Of a DNA stretch of 20,593 nt, positions 7,216 to 14,176 are shown one piece after another; position 1 is the stretch's first letter, and the number at the start of each line of letters is the position of its first letter. The position numbers and the translations under genes are program-made. Origin of the DNA: a virus. The notes beneath the pieces are model-generated. The model saw only the letters and a program-made list of their open reading frames with translations. It was not told the DNA's origin and did no database searches. The stretch lies in IMG/VR virus record IMGVR_UViG_3300042691_014324, positions 1-20,593 of that record. One strand, given 5' to 3'.

Positions 7216-7424
7216 AGCGTTACGCCGAGAATGTCTTGGCGGGGGTGTCTCACCTCATCAACGCAATCACTGGCGGGGATGCGCGGGTTTCCCTCTCCGC
7301 GCGGGTGGGCGCCTCTGCGTACCATGGGAGCCGCTTTGCGGCGGTTGTGGCGAAGGTGATCGACGCGATGCTTTTCAGCCGTAACCATTGCCTTGAACAC
7401 GCGCGCCAAGAGGGGCTGATCTAG
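7212..7424 (+). CDS. Small conserved phage protein
   Basis: This is a 70-residue protein starting at GTG 7212, which overlaps the previous stop (GTGA). The same frame is open further upstream, but that part is a shadow of the preceding gene. The sequence 'NVLAGVSHLINAITGGDARVSLSARVG', then 'AKVIDAMLF' and 'NHCLEHARQE', matches a recurring small phage protein. That protein has an N-L-L/I-N-x-x-x-GG start, an S-x-R-(A/V) turn, an ID-x-x-F helix, and an HC pair followed by an acidic helix. These are usually annotated as hypothetical and occur among structural or lysis genes. Function is unknown. The next gene starts at GTG on its TAG stop (TAGTG). Confidence 0.6.
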   Translation: MKRYAENVLAGVSHLINAITGGDARVSLSARVGASAYHGSRFAAVVAKVIDAMLFSRNHCLEHARQEGLI

Positions 7425-7771
7425 TGCAGAACCTCTTCGCTCAAGCCCCGCAGGCCAAGCCGCCGGCTACGAATATGTTCAAGCCGCTAAGGCCGGGCAA
7501 CATCGACCTGAACGCCCGCCCGATAGTCGAGAACCCCGACGAGACGTTTAGCACGGTGCGGTCGATCACGGTTGGCTTTGACGACGGCGAGTATGTGCTG
7601 CCGACCGTTAGCGATGATGGCCGCATCATGACCACGGACGAGGCTATCGACGCCTTCCGCAAGAGCGGGCGACACCTGGGGGTGTTTGCAACGCCCGACG
7701 AGGCTGAAGCCTTCGCAAAGTCTCTCAGCAACGAACAGGCGCAACAGTACGCGCCGCTTCGGGGCCGATAA
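7424..7771 (+). CDS. Conserved phage virion-associated domain protein
   Basis: This 115-residue protein has a disordered N-terminus (residues 1-25) and a compact domain: PGNIDLNARPIVENPDETF, STVRSITVGFDDGEYVLPTV, SDDGRIMTTDEAIDAFRKSG, RHLGVFATPDEAEAFAKSLS. The same domain (GNIDL-x-x-RP, STVRS, LIPTVSDDG, G-x-HLG-x-F-x-T) is widespread in phage structural proteins. It occurs alone or fused to large internal virion or transglycosylase proteins. Its function has not been established as far as I know. It lies just before the gp10-like tail gene with a TAATG overlap, so a small virion or assembly role is reasonable. It starts at GTG on the previous TAG. Confidence 0.65.
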   Translation: MQNLFAQAPQAKPPATNMFKPLRPGNIDLNARPIVENPDETFSTVRSITVGFDDGEYVLPTVSDDGRIMTTDEAIDAFRKSGRHLGVFATPDEAEAFAKSLSNEQAQQYAPLRGR

Positions 7772-9171
7772 TGCCGCCCCTTCCCCTGAAGCTGGGGGCG
7801 TTCGACCGCACGGACCTTCCGGAAGTGGCGTGCGTCAACATGCTCGCGGAGCCGAACCCGACATCGGAAACCTTTCCGATGATGCTCATTGCCCGCTTCG
7901 GCCTGGCGACGTTCGCCACGGTCGGGACGGCCCCGATCCGGGGGGTGTTCCAGCGGGACGGCATCTTCGACGGTGACGCCATCATCCTGGCGCAAGAGAC
8001 GCTACACCGTCTCAGCGCCGATGGCGTGGTCACGGCCTTCACCGGCACGGTCGCGGGTGATGACCTCGTGGTCATCGACGCGGGGCTCGATAACAACGGC
8101 GATAGCGTGGTGCGGATCGCCACCGGGTCGGCCATGTACAAGGCGACCGGAACCAACGTGGTCGCGGAGACGTTCCCAGATTCCGGCAACGCCGGGGCGA
8201 CTTCGGTGGCGTTCCTCTCGGGGTACTGGATCGGGACCGAGGTCGGGACCGACTTTGCGTATTACATCGAGCCGGGTGGTTCGACATGGACCCCGCTGGA
8301 GTTCGCGGCGGCTGAGTACCGGCCCGACAAGCTCAAGGGCGTCGTCGTCGTCGGTGAAATCGCCTGGCTGATGGGCGACAGCACGCTTGAAGGCTGGCGT
8401 GCGACGGGGGATGCGGCTTCGCCTCTGGCGCCGGCGGGCGGGCTCAAGTTCGACGTTGGGACCAAAACAATCCACGCGGCGGTGAATTGCCGGGGCGTGC
8501 TGATCTTCGTGGACAACGACGGGTCGGTGCGGATGATGGCCGGTGCGGACCCGGCGGTGATCAGCGGCTATGACCTCGCCCAGCAAATCCGCGAGACTTC
8601 GGCGGCGGACATCCGCGCCAGTTTCTTCACGAAGGACCAGCACCCGCTTTACATCCTGACGCTGGGCGAAAGCGCGACCTGGGCCTATGACCTCGGGACG
8701 CGCGTCTGGACCCGCATGGAGTCGGACGGCGAGACCTACTGGAAGGCCGACCTCTTCGCCAACATCGGTGACACGGTGATTGCGCGGGATGCGACATCAT
8801 CGGTGATCTACACCCTGGACCCCGACCTCGCGACGGACGCGGGCGAGACGTTCACCTGCTACTTCTCCGCGTTTATCCCGGCGCTCGAAAGGCCGGTCCC
8901 GGTCGCCAATGTGATGCTTGACTGCGAGGTGGGGGGGAGCCCGCGCTCGGGGCAGGGGAGTGACCCGCTGATCGGCCTGCAATGGTCGCGCAACGGCGGG
9001 AAGACGTACAGCGGCCTGCGGTTCCGTGGGCTGGGCGCAACGGGTGAATATCGCACGCGGGTCCGGTGGAACGCGCTAGGCCAGGCTGACGCGCCGTGGG
9101 GCATGTGGCTCCGTTGGCAGGTGTCGGACCCGGTGCGGCGGCGCTTCTCGGGCGCGATGGTGAACGTGTGA
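7771..9171 (+). CDS. Tail hub / DNA stabilization protein, P22 gp10-like
   Basis: This 466-residue protein is close in length to P22 gp10 (472). It is expected to form the hexameric hub beneath the gp4 ring and hold the spikes. The N-terminus (PLKLGAFDRTDLPEVACVNMLAEPNPTS) matches the start of the gp10 family, in which a short basic/hydrophobic segment is followed by 'CVNM-x-x-E-x-NP'. The rest is beta-rich with blade-like repeats (FVDNDGSVRMMAG, YDLAQQIRE, WAYDLGTRVWTRMES), and 'LQWSRNGGKTYSGLRFRGLG' with 'WNALGQADAPW' near the C-terminus. The terminal region with 'R-x-RWN-x-LGQA' is shared by gp10-like proteins. The start ATG overlaps the previous stop (TAATG). Confidence 0.82.
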   Translation: MPPLPLKLGAFDRTDLPEVACVNMLAEPNPTSETFPMMLIARFGLATFATVGTAPIRGVFQRDGIFDGDAIILAQETLHRLSADGVVTAFTGTVAGDDLVVIDAGLDNNGDSVVRIATGSAMYKATGTNVVAETFPDSGNAGATSVAFLSGYWIGTEVGTDFAYYIEPGGSTWTPLEFAAAEYRPDKLKGVVVVGEIAWLMGDSTLEGWRATGDAASPLAPAGGLKFDVGTKTIHAAVNCRGVLIFVDNDGSVRMMAGADPAVISGYDLAQQIRETSAADIRASFFTKDQHPLYILTLGESATWAYDLGTRVWTRMESDGETYWKADLFANIGDTVIARDATSSVIYTLDPDLATDAGETFTCYFSAFIPALERPVPVANVMLDCEVGGSPRSGQGSDPLIGLQWSRNGGKTYSGLRFRGLGATGEYRTRVRWNALGQADAPWGMWLRWQVSDPVRRRFSGAMVNV

Positions 9172-9416
9172 ACCTGCGAGGCATCCCGCTGTTCGACGCC
9201 GAGGGGCGCGGGACGCGGTTTCTCGAAAGCCAATGGTTCAAGCGTGACGCGGAGCAGCCTTTCATGTTCGCCGCGCCGCTTGTGGATAAGACCGGGCGGC
9301 CAACCGCCTACCTACTGAAACTCTGGCCCGTAGCCTTTCCGACCAAATCGCCGCTCCCGCCCATCGTGGGTGTGAACGGCTACGGCTCGGACGGCTTCTG
9401 GGACGTGTTCGACTAA
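9168..9416 (+). CDS. Small protein of unknown function after tail hub gene
   Basis: This is an 82-residue protein starting at GTG 9168, which overlaps the TGA of the gp10-like gene. The frame is open further upstream within the hub gene, but no good start lies there. The sequence (MNLRGIPLFDAEGRGTRFLESQWFKRD, then PTAYLLKLWPVAFP and GYGSDGFWDVFD) has Phe/Trp/Tyr-rich beta-like segments and no membrane helix. I do not recognise the family. In P22 the next gene would be the tail needle gp26, but this protein is too short and lacks the long coiled coil, so it is not a needle. A small tail-hub accessory is likely. Confidence 0.6.
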   Translation: MNLRGIPLFDAEGRGTRFLESQWFKRDAEQPFMFAAPLVDKTGRPTAYLLKLWPVAFPTKSPLPPIVGVNGYGSDGFWDVFD

Positions 9417-9426
9417 GGATTCCGCC

Positions 9427-10857
9427 ATGGTGTTTCCGCTCGCAGCCGCCGTCGCCGGAGCCGTTGGCATCGGCAAGGCTGTTTATGGTGCGTCTCAGGC
9501 CAAGAAGGCGTCCAAGGCGCAACTGCGCGCCCAGCAAGAGGCCGAAGCGCGCCGGATGGAGGCGCAGCGTGTGGCGCTTGAGAAGGTCGAGGGCATCTAC
9601 CGCCCGGCCCAGGCGGCGGGTGGTCAGGGCCTCGACGCGCTTCTGAAAGAGTTCGGCCTCGCGCCCGGTGGGGCCAAGGCATCCGCCCCGCAAGGCCCGA
9701 TGAGCTATGACGCGGCGGGCAACATCGTGCGCGGCCCGGCTCCGATGGCGCCGAACTACGGTGGCGGTCAGGTCGCGCAAGGCGGCGGCGCGGGCAAGGT
9801 TCCCGGCGGCTTCGCGGGTGGCGTTCCCGAGCCGGACGCCTATGGAAACAGCTATGGAAACGTCAATTCCATAGCGCCAGGCGGCGGCTATCTCGACGCC
9901 AACCCCGACGTGGCGCAGTTCGCCCGCGATGCGGTGGCCCAAGGCTTTACACCCGAAGGCTGGTCCGGTGGCGTGATCGACAGCCCCGAAGAGGCGGCGC
10001 AGTACCACTACGAGACCTACGGCCAGCAGGAAGGCCGCCAGATGCCCATGGGGCCGGGTCAGCAAGGTCCGATAGACTACACCACCGCAGAACGTCCAAA
10101 CGCCCCCACGGCCCCGCAATTCGAGCGGCCCGACGCGGTGCGGTTCGGCGACTACGGCCAAGCGCCGAACATGGACTCCTTCTTCTCCAACTTCCAAGCC
10201 GACCCCGGCTATCAGTTCCGGCTCAACGAGGGCTTGCGTGGCGTCAACGCGGCGTCGGCGGCGATGGGCAAGCTGCGGTCGGGCGATGCGGCCAAGGCGC
10301 TCCAGCAGCGCGGCGACGGCCTCGCGTCTCAGGAGTACGGCAACTGGTTCCAGCGCCAGATGCAGAAGTTCCAGGCGTCACGCGGGGCCTTTGAGGGTGA
10401 CCGCGCGTTCGCCGGCCAACGCTACCAGTTCGACACGAACCGGCAGGATCAGAACTTCGGCGATGACCGGGGCTATGGGACCGGGCTTTGGCAGTTCGGC
10501 GTCAATCGCGGTGACCAGCTTTTCAACGACGCGCGGGACTACCAGACGGGCCGCGAAGACCGGCGCGTGGACAACCTGTTCAACCTGACCAACATCGGCA
10601 CGAACGCGAACGCCAACGTGAGCCGTGCGGCGCAGGGCTTTGCCAACGAGCAAGGCGACAGCGCCGGGCGCATCGGCGATGCAATCGGCGCTAACGCCAT
10701 CAACCGTGGCGTTGCGAACAACAGTGTCGCGGGCGCCATCGGAAGCGCGGCGACCAACCTGTTCACGGCGTGGGGCGGCGGCTCGGGCGGCGGTGGCGGC
10801 ATGTCTCCCGCCGTGACCGGCAACGCTTGGCGCACGCAAATCCGGGGGAACTGGTAG
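9427..10857 (+). CDS. Probable internal virion / DNA ejection protein (first of four)
   Basis: This 476-residue protein starts with a hydrophobic Ala/Gly segment (VFPLAAAVAGAVGIGKAVYG), followed by a Lys/Gln/Glu coiled coil (residues 24-60). Next comes a Gly/Pro-rich disordered stretch (80-155), then a small module with 'YLDANPDVAQFARDAVAQGF' and 'AAQYHYETYGQQEGRQ' (about 154-202). That motif (NPDV ... H/Y-Y-x-x-YG-x-x-EGR) recurs in secreted and surface proteins. The region at about 255-330 (FQADPGYQFRLNEGLRGVN, GKLRSGDAAKAL) is a familiar phage ejection/tail-protein block. It is followed by degenerate 20-22-residue Asn/Arg/Asp-rich repeats (313-378) and a Gly-rich tail. Size, Ala/Gly content and position after the tail hub match P22 gp7/gp20-type ejection proteins. 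The exact P22 counterpart is uncertain. Confidence 0.7.
   Translation: MVFPLAAAVAGAVGIGKAVYGASQAKKASKAQLRAQQEAEARRMEAQRVALEKVEGIYRPAQAAGGQGLDALLKEFGLAPGGAKASAPQGPMSYDAAGNIVRGPAPMAPNYGGGQVAQGGGAGKVPGGFAGGVPEPDAYGNSYGNVNSIAPGGGYLDANPDVAQFARDAVAQGFTPEGWSGGVIDSPEEAAQYHYETYGQQEGRQMPMGPGQQGPIDYTTAERPNAPTAPQFERPDAVRFGDYGQAPNMDSFFSNFQADPGYQFRLNEGLRGVNAASAAMGKLRSGDAAKALQQRGDGLASQEYGNWFQRQMQKFQASRGAFEGDRAFAGQRYQFDTNRQDQNFGDDRGYGTGLWQFGVNRGDQLFNDARDYQTGREDRRVDNLFNLTNIGTNANANVSRAAQGFANEQGDSAGRIGDAIGANAINRGVANNSVAGAIGSAATNLFTAWGGGSGGGGGMSPAVTGNAWRTQIRGNW
9841..9875. repeat. Inverted repeat with a direct repeat inside the ejection-protein gene
   Basis: GCTATGGAA (9851-9859) and TTCCATAGC (9867-9875) form a perfect nine-base inverted repeat with a seven-base spacer. 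TATGGAAAC also occurs twice in tandem (9841-9849 and 9853-9861). The stretch is AT-rich compared with its surroundings, encodes a YGNSYGNVNS segment, and lies just before the NPDV/YG-EGR module. It may be a recombination joint where that module was added, or an mRNA hairpin. Confidence 0.5.
10429..10560 (+). repeat. 22-residue tandem repeats encoded in the ejection protein
   Basis: Two adjacent 66-base units (10429-10494 and 10495-10560) encode related 22-residue blocks: F-x-x-NR-x-DQ-x-F-x-D-x-R-x-Y followed by a Gly/Thr-rich end. A more diverged copy beginning with FQASRGAFEGDRAF precedes them. The repeat is visible in the protein (NRQDQNFGDDRGY against NRGDQLFNDARDY) more than in the DNA. 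Confidence 0.6.
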
Positions 10858-11685
10858 ATGCCTCGAAACTACTTCTCCCAGGGCGCCGCGTCGGAAATCA
10901 TCGGCGCGGGCAACGACGCCTTCGACCGCCAGACCGCGCTCTATGACGACGTGAACGCCCGCTACACGGCCACACGCGCCGGGCGTCGGATGGCGCAGGG
11001 CGACCGCATGGGGGCCTCGCGAGAGTTCGCCAACGCCGGGCTTCTGGACGAAGCGCGCGTTCTGGAGTCCGATCAGGTCGCGGCGGATACCCGGATGCGT
11101 CAGGACCGCGAGCGGGAAGCGGCGGCGGCTAAGGCGAAGCGGGACGAGGAAGCGGCGGCCAAGAAGGCTCGCGCTGAAGCCATGGTCAAAATACTCGGCC
11201 ACCTCGGGAAAATTAACCCGCCCGAAAACGACCCGCGCGTCCGCGAAATCACGGAGACAACGGGCGTATCCTATCAAGCCGCTCTGGGCGTCATTCGCGC
11301 ATCCGAGTTCAAGCGCGCATTGCCAATCCTCGGAAGCCTTGGAACGCCGCCCGAGGCGCTGCAACAGCTTCAAGGGCTGGGCGAGGGAGACTTTACCGAC
11401 CAGGCGTTGCTGGCTGCGACCGGCGAGGCGCAGAAGATGTACGACCAGTATTTCAACACCTCCGCTGGTGTGGTCGGGGTCAAGCAGCGCACCGGCGAAG
11501 CGGCTCTCATCTACGACGCGCCCGACAAGCCGATCATCCTTGGGCCGGAACGCGACGCTTACGACAGAGATGGCAACCTGATCGTCAAGGGGCGCAACAA
11601 GGTCTTCGCGCCGCCGGGCCGGGGGCGTGGCGGTTCCGATCTGCCGCCGCCGCCTGGGCGCTGGCGCGCCGTTGGCGCTCAGTAG
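10858..11685 (+). CDS. Probable internal virion protein (second of four)
   Basis: This 275-residue protein starts at the ATG immediately after the previous stop. The N-terminal region (GAASEIIGAGNDAFDRQTALYDDVNARY) is helical. It is followed by a highly charged Ala/Arg/Glu/Lys coiled coil at about residues 60-112 (REREAAAAKAKRDEEAAAKK), a helical middle, and a C-terminal beta segment (SAGVVGVKQRTGEAALIYD). It ends in a Pro/Arg-rich tail. Proteins of this composition in this place are usually ejection or internal core proteins. The 'RRMAQGDRMGASREFANAGLLDEA' block (about 42-66) resembles a TPR-like turn seen in such proteins. I do not recognise a named family. Confidence 0.6.
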   Translation: MPRNYFSQGAASEIIGAGNDAFDRQTALYDDVNARYTATRAGRRMAQGDRMGASREFANAGLLDEARVLESDQVAADTRMRQDREREAAAAKAKRDEEAAAKKARAEAMVKILGHLGKINPPENDPRVREITETTGVSYQAALGVIRASEFKRALPILGSLGTPPEALQQLQGLGEGDFTDQALLAATGEAQKMYDQYFNTSAGVVGVKQRTGEAALIYDAPDKPIILGPERDAYDRDGNLIVKGRNKVFAPPGRGRGGSDLPPPPGRWRAVGAQ

Positions 11686-11696
11686 GGAGATAGCAC

Positions 11697-12488
11697 ATGC
11701 CCGCTGGATACGAAGTCGAAGACCCTGACACCGGCCAACGCGCATGGTGGGACGGCAAAAAGCTGACACCGCTTGACGCCAACGGGATGCCCGCGTCCGC
11801 GCAAGGGGGCGGAAAGCTGACTGGCGAGGAGCGCACGGCGGGCTTTTTGGGTCGCCGTGTCGCGGACTCCGCTCGCAATCTCGCCGATATCTCCCGCCGC
11901 AACCCTCGCGCGGATCGCCCCGGCGTGATCGAGGCCGGTGCGACCGCGATCAATCAACCCGGAATTGCCAATCTCTTTCGAAGTTCAGACCGCCAAAAGG
12001 TCTCGGTCAACGAGATTGATCTCTTGGACGCCGCGCTGACCCTTGGGACGGGCGCGGCTTACACGAAAGAGCAGCTTGAGGGGCAACGCTACACCTACTT
12101 CCCCGCGTTCACAGACAAGCCGGAAACGGTCCTAGAGAAGCGCCGCAAGCTCTTGAACCTTCTGGAAGCGGCCAAAATCAAGGCGGGTGGCGCGGCCCCC
12201 CCGATGATTGATGAGGCCATCTTGGCCGCGCAAGAGCAGTACGGGATGAAGCCCGGAAGCCCGGCCAACCCCACCATGTTGACGAGTCAAAACCGGGCGT
12301 CCATTAAGCCTGGAGACCGTTTCCGCGCGGGCGACGGTAGAGTTTACACGCACACGCCCGGCGCTGGCTACCGCCCCGGCGGCGCTCCCGCAAAGCCTGC
12401 TCAGGGTGGACGCGGCAACCTTCCCCCCGGCGTGACGGCGGCTGAATGGTCGGCCATGACCCCGCAAGAAAGGGCGCTCTTCAAGTGA
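11697..12488 (+). CDS. Probable structural/internal virion protein (third of four)
   Basis: This is a 263-residue protein with AGGGAG seven bases before its ATG. Early segments (PAGYEVEDPDTGQRAWWDGKK) resemble a small beta domain. The core 'LDAALTLGTGAAYTKEQLEGQ' then 'TYFPAFTDKPETVLEKRRKLLNLLEAAKIKAG' (about residues 108-165) is a block that recurs in phage internal or tail proteins: TGAAYTxEQLEGxRxxYFP, then PETVxxKxxRLxxLIEAAxxKAG. The C-terminal third is Pro/Gly-rich, with 'KPGDRFRAGDGRVYTHTPGAGY' and a terminal 'SAMTPQERALFK'. Function is not known with confidence. Position between ejection-type proteins suggests a virion component. Confidence 0.6.
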   Translation: MPAGYEVEDPDTGQRAWWDGKKLTPLDANGMPASAQGGGKLTGEERTAGFLGRRVADSARNLADISRRNPRADRPGVIEAGATAINQPGIANLFRSSDRQKVSVNEIDLLDAALTLGTGAAYTKEQLEGQRYTYFPAFTDKPETVLEKRRKLLNLLEAAKIKAGGAAPPMIDEAILAAQEQYGMKPGSPANPTMLTSQNRASIKPGDRFRAGDGRVYTHTPGAGYRPGGAPAKPAQGGRGNLPPGVTAAEWSAMTPQERALFK

Positions 12489-14035
12489 GCATGACCCTTG
12501 AACAACAGCGCGCCATTGCGCTCGCCAGAGCCCGCGTCCGCGCGGGGAAGTCGGGGGGCGGCCCTGTGGAGGCCGTCACCGGCTTCATGGCGAACTTCAA
12601 TCGCGGGTCCGGCATCGGTGACGAACTGGCGGCGGCTGGCGGTGTTGTTACCGGCCTATTCACCGGGCGCCACAAGCTGACGGACAACGCCGCTGAGGCG
12701 TACCGCCGCGAGCTTGGGTATCAGCGCGGCGCGGAAGACCAATACGCGACGACCAACCCGAACGCGGCGGCGCTCGCGCGTGGAACCGGCATGGCGGCGA
12801 CCGTAGCTGTCCCGGCCGGCAATACGGCGAACCTGTTTAATCAGGGCGTTCGCGTGGCAGGCCGACAGGTGCCGCAAGTGCTGGCCAACGCGGCGCGCGG
12901 TAGCGGCATCGCGGCGACACAGGCGGGCATCTATGCCGCTACGGATCGGGGAACGCTGGCCGAACGTGGCGAGGCCATGGGCCGCGCGATGATCGACCCT
13001 CTGACGCTGGCGTTCGGGGCAGGCGGCGGCGCGCTCGCCACGCAACGCCGTGGAAAACCCCAGGCCGCGCCTGCTTATCCCACGGTTGCGGAGTTGGGGC
13101 AGAAGAAGCGCGACCTTTACACGCAAGCCAACGCCAGCGGCTTCACGTTTGCTGACAATGATATTCGGGGGCTTGCCCAAAGGGTTACGGCTGAGTTCCA
13201 AAAGCGCGCCGGCAGCGGTCCTGAAGGCAAGATGGCGCTCCCCATCAGCAACACCCTTCGCGCCCGCCTAGATGAAATGGCGAACACCGGGAATGTCACG
13301 CTTGAGCAGTTGGACAACCTGCGGGCCGACGCTTACGAAATGGCCGTGGCGCAAGGTGGGGCCGAGTCCGTTATCGGACGGTTCCTCCGCAGCGAGATCG
13401 ACCAGCTAATGGACGGCTACAACGTCCCGCTGATCAAGGAAGCCCGCCAGGCCAACACGCAATGGATGAAGGCCAGGGAAATTGCGAACCGCCAACGCTC
13501 TGGCGAGCTAGGCGCGGCGTCGGCCAATAGCGGGCAAAACGTCGTCAACGCCCAACGCGCCAAAATCCGCCCGACGATTGACCCGCTCCACAGTAGCGAA
13601 ATCACCAACTGGACCCCGGATGAGGCCGCCGCCGTAGAGCGCGTGGTCATGGGTAGCCCCGAAGGGAACAAGCTGCGCGACCGCAGCAACTTCCTTCGTA
13701 ACCCTATCGTCGGAAGCGGCGCCGCTGCGGTCGGCGCGGCCATGGGCATCGGCGGCGGGCCGGTAGGGTCCGCAACGCTCGGCATCGGGATCCCCGCATT
13801 TATGCAATTTGCGGGGCAGCACTACCGCAAGCGGGCGGAAGACGTGACCCGCAGGGAAATCGAAGAGCTTATGCGCTTGATCGCGGAAGGGCGTCTTCAG
13901 GCCCCGGTCGTGCGCGCCCCGGCCCCCCCACCCTTAGTGTCGGGTCCGGAGGCGGTAAGGCTTTCAAGGGCGGCGGGAGTGCAAGGCGGCGCGGCGGCTT
14001 CCGAAGCCCAGCCAAACTACTTCGCACGGCCCTAG
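12485..14035 (+). CDS. Large Ala/Gly-rich internal virion (ejection) protein (fourth of four)
   Basis: This is a 516-residue protein. The start is taken as GTG 12485, overlapping the previous TGA (GTGA), because AAAGGG lies at better spacing to it than to ATG 12491. The N-terminal segment (GFMANFNRGSGIGDELAAAGGVVTGLFTG) and 'TTNPNAAALARGTGMAATVAVPAG' carry Gly/Ala-rich helices of the kind that could insert in membranes. A charged helical middle follows (residues about 210-400), with DLYTQANASGF and LDNLRADAYEM. Near residues 405-445 there is another Gly/Ala-rich hydrophobic stretch (GSGAAAVGAAMGIGGG), then a basic helix and a disordered Pro-rich end. Length and composition resemble P22 gp16, the largest ejection protein, but I see no clear sequence proof of homology. 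Confidence 0.62.
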   Translation: MSMTLEQQRAIALARARVRAGKSGGGPVEAVTGFMANFNRGSGIGDELAAAGGVVTGLFTGRHKLTDNAAEAYRRELGYQRGAEDQYATTNPNAAALARGTGMAATVAVPAGNTANLFNQGVRVAGRQVPQVLANAARGSGIAATQAGIYAATDRGTLAERGEAMGRAMIDPLTLAFGAGGGALATQRRGKPQAAPAYPTVAELGQKKRDLYTQANASGFTFADNDIRGLAQRVTAEFQKRAGSGPEGKMALPISNTLRARLDEMANTGNVTLEQLDNLRADAYEMAVAQGGAESVIGRFLRSEIDQLMDGYNVPLIKEARQANTQWMKAREIANRQRSGELGAASANSGQNVVNAQRAKIRPTIDPLHSSEITNWTPDEAAAVERVVMGSPEGNKLRDRSNFLRNPIVGSGAAAVGAAMGIGGGPVGSATLGIGIPAFMQFAGQHYRKRAEDVTRREIEELMRLIAEGRLQAPVVRAPAPPPLVSGPEAVRLSRAAGVQGGAAASEAQPNYFARP

Positions 14036-14150
14036 CGCACCACTTCCAGGCCAGCACGCCAGCCCACACAAACAGGAAGCCGCCGGGAAGCACGGTGCTT
14101 TCCTTGGCCAGCCGTTCGGCGAGTTCCCAGCGGATCGGGGGCTCTGTCAC
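13869..14150 (-). CDS. Candidate minus-strand small membrane protein
   Basis: This is a 93-residue frame opposite to all its neighbours. GTG at 14150-14148 is preceded by AGGGGG at ideal spacing. Residues 1-38 lie in the only real gap between + strand genes. Their codons use G or C in third position in 31 of 38 cases (hand count), as real genes here do. The N-terminus is charged and helical (TEPPIRWELAERLAKES) and is followed by one probable membrane helix, VLPGGFLFVWAGVLAWKW (about 19-36), then basic residues. The rest (about 44-93) is Pro/Arg-rich and antisense to the end of the preceding gene, so this tail may be fortuitous. P22 carries the membrane exclusion gene sieA, on the opposite strand, in the same place, between the last ejection gene and the tailspike. 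A similar moron role is a guess. A decayed gene fragment is the main alternative. Confidence 0.42.
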   Translation of the reverse strand: MTEPPIRWELAERLAKESTVLPGGFLFVWAGVLAWKWCARAVRSSLAGLRKPPRRLALPPPLKALPPPDPTLRVGGPGRARPGPEDALPRSSA

Positions 14151-14156
14151 GCCCCC
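14137..14156. other. GC hairpin over the start of the minus-strand ORF
   Basis: GGGGGC (14137-14142) pairs perfectly with GCCCCC (14151-14156) across an eight-base loop. On the minus strand one arm is the ribosome binding site and the loop contains the GTG start of the candidate membrane protein. On the + strand no T-run follows, so it is a poor terminator. It may regulate the minus-strand gene or arise by chance from the Shine-Dalgarno and Pro codons. Confidence 0.35.
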
Positions 14157-14176
14157 TCATACCACAAGAGGCTTAG

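Noticed and set aside
9096-9167. Upstream extension of the 82-residue protein frame
   Set aside because: It lies wholly inside the gp10-like gene. GTG 9168 at the stop/start overlap is the natural start.
9262-10197. Long minus-strand open frame (311 residues) opposite the tail hub/ejection genes
   Set aside because: It lies antisense to clear + strand genes, has Arg/Gly/Leu-biased composition typical of antisense frames in GC-rich DNA, and has no recognisable motif.
10378-11769. 463-residue minus-strand frame
   Set aside because: It spans two adjacent + strand genes with good starts and tight spacing, and its composition is that of a GC-rich shadow frame.
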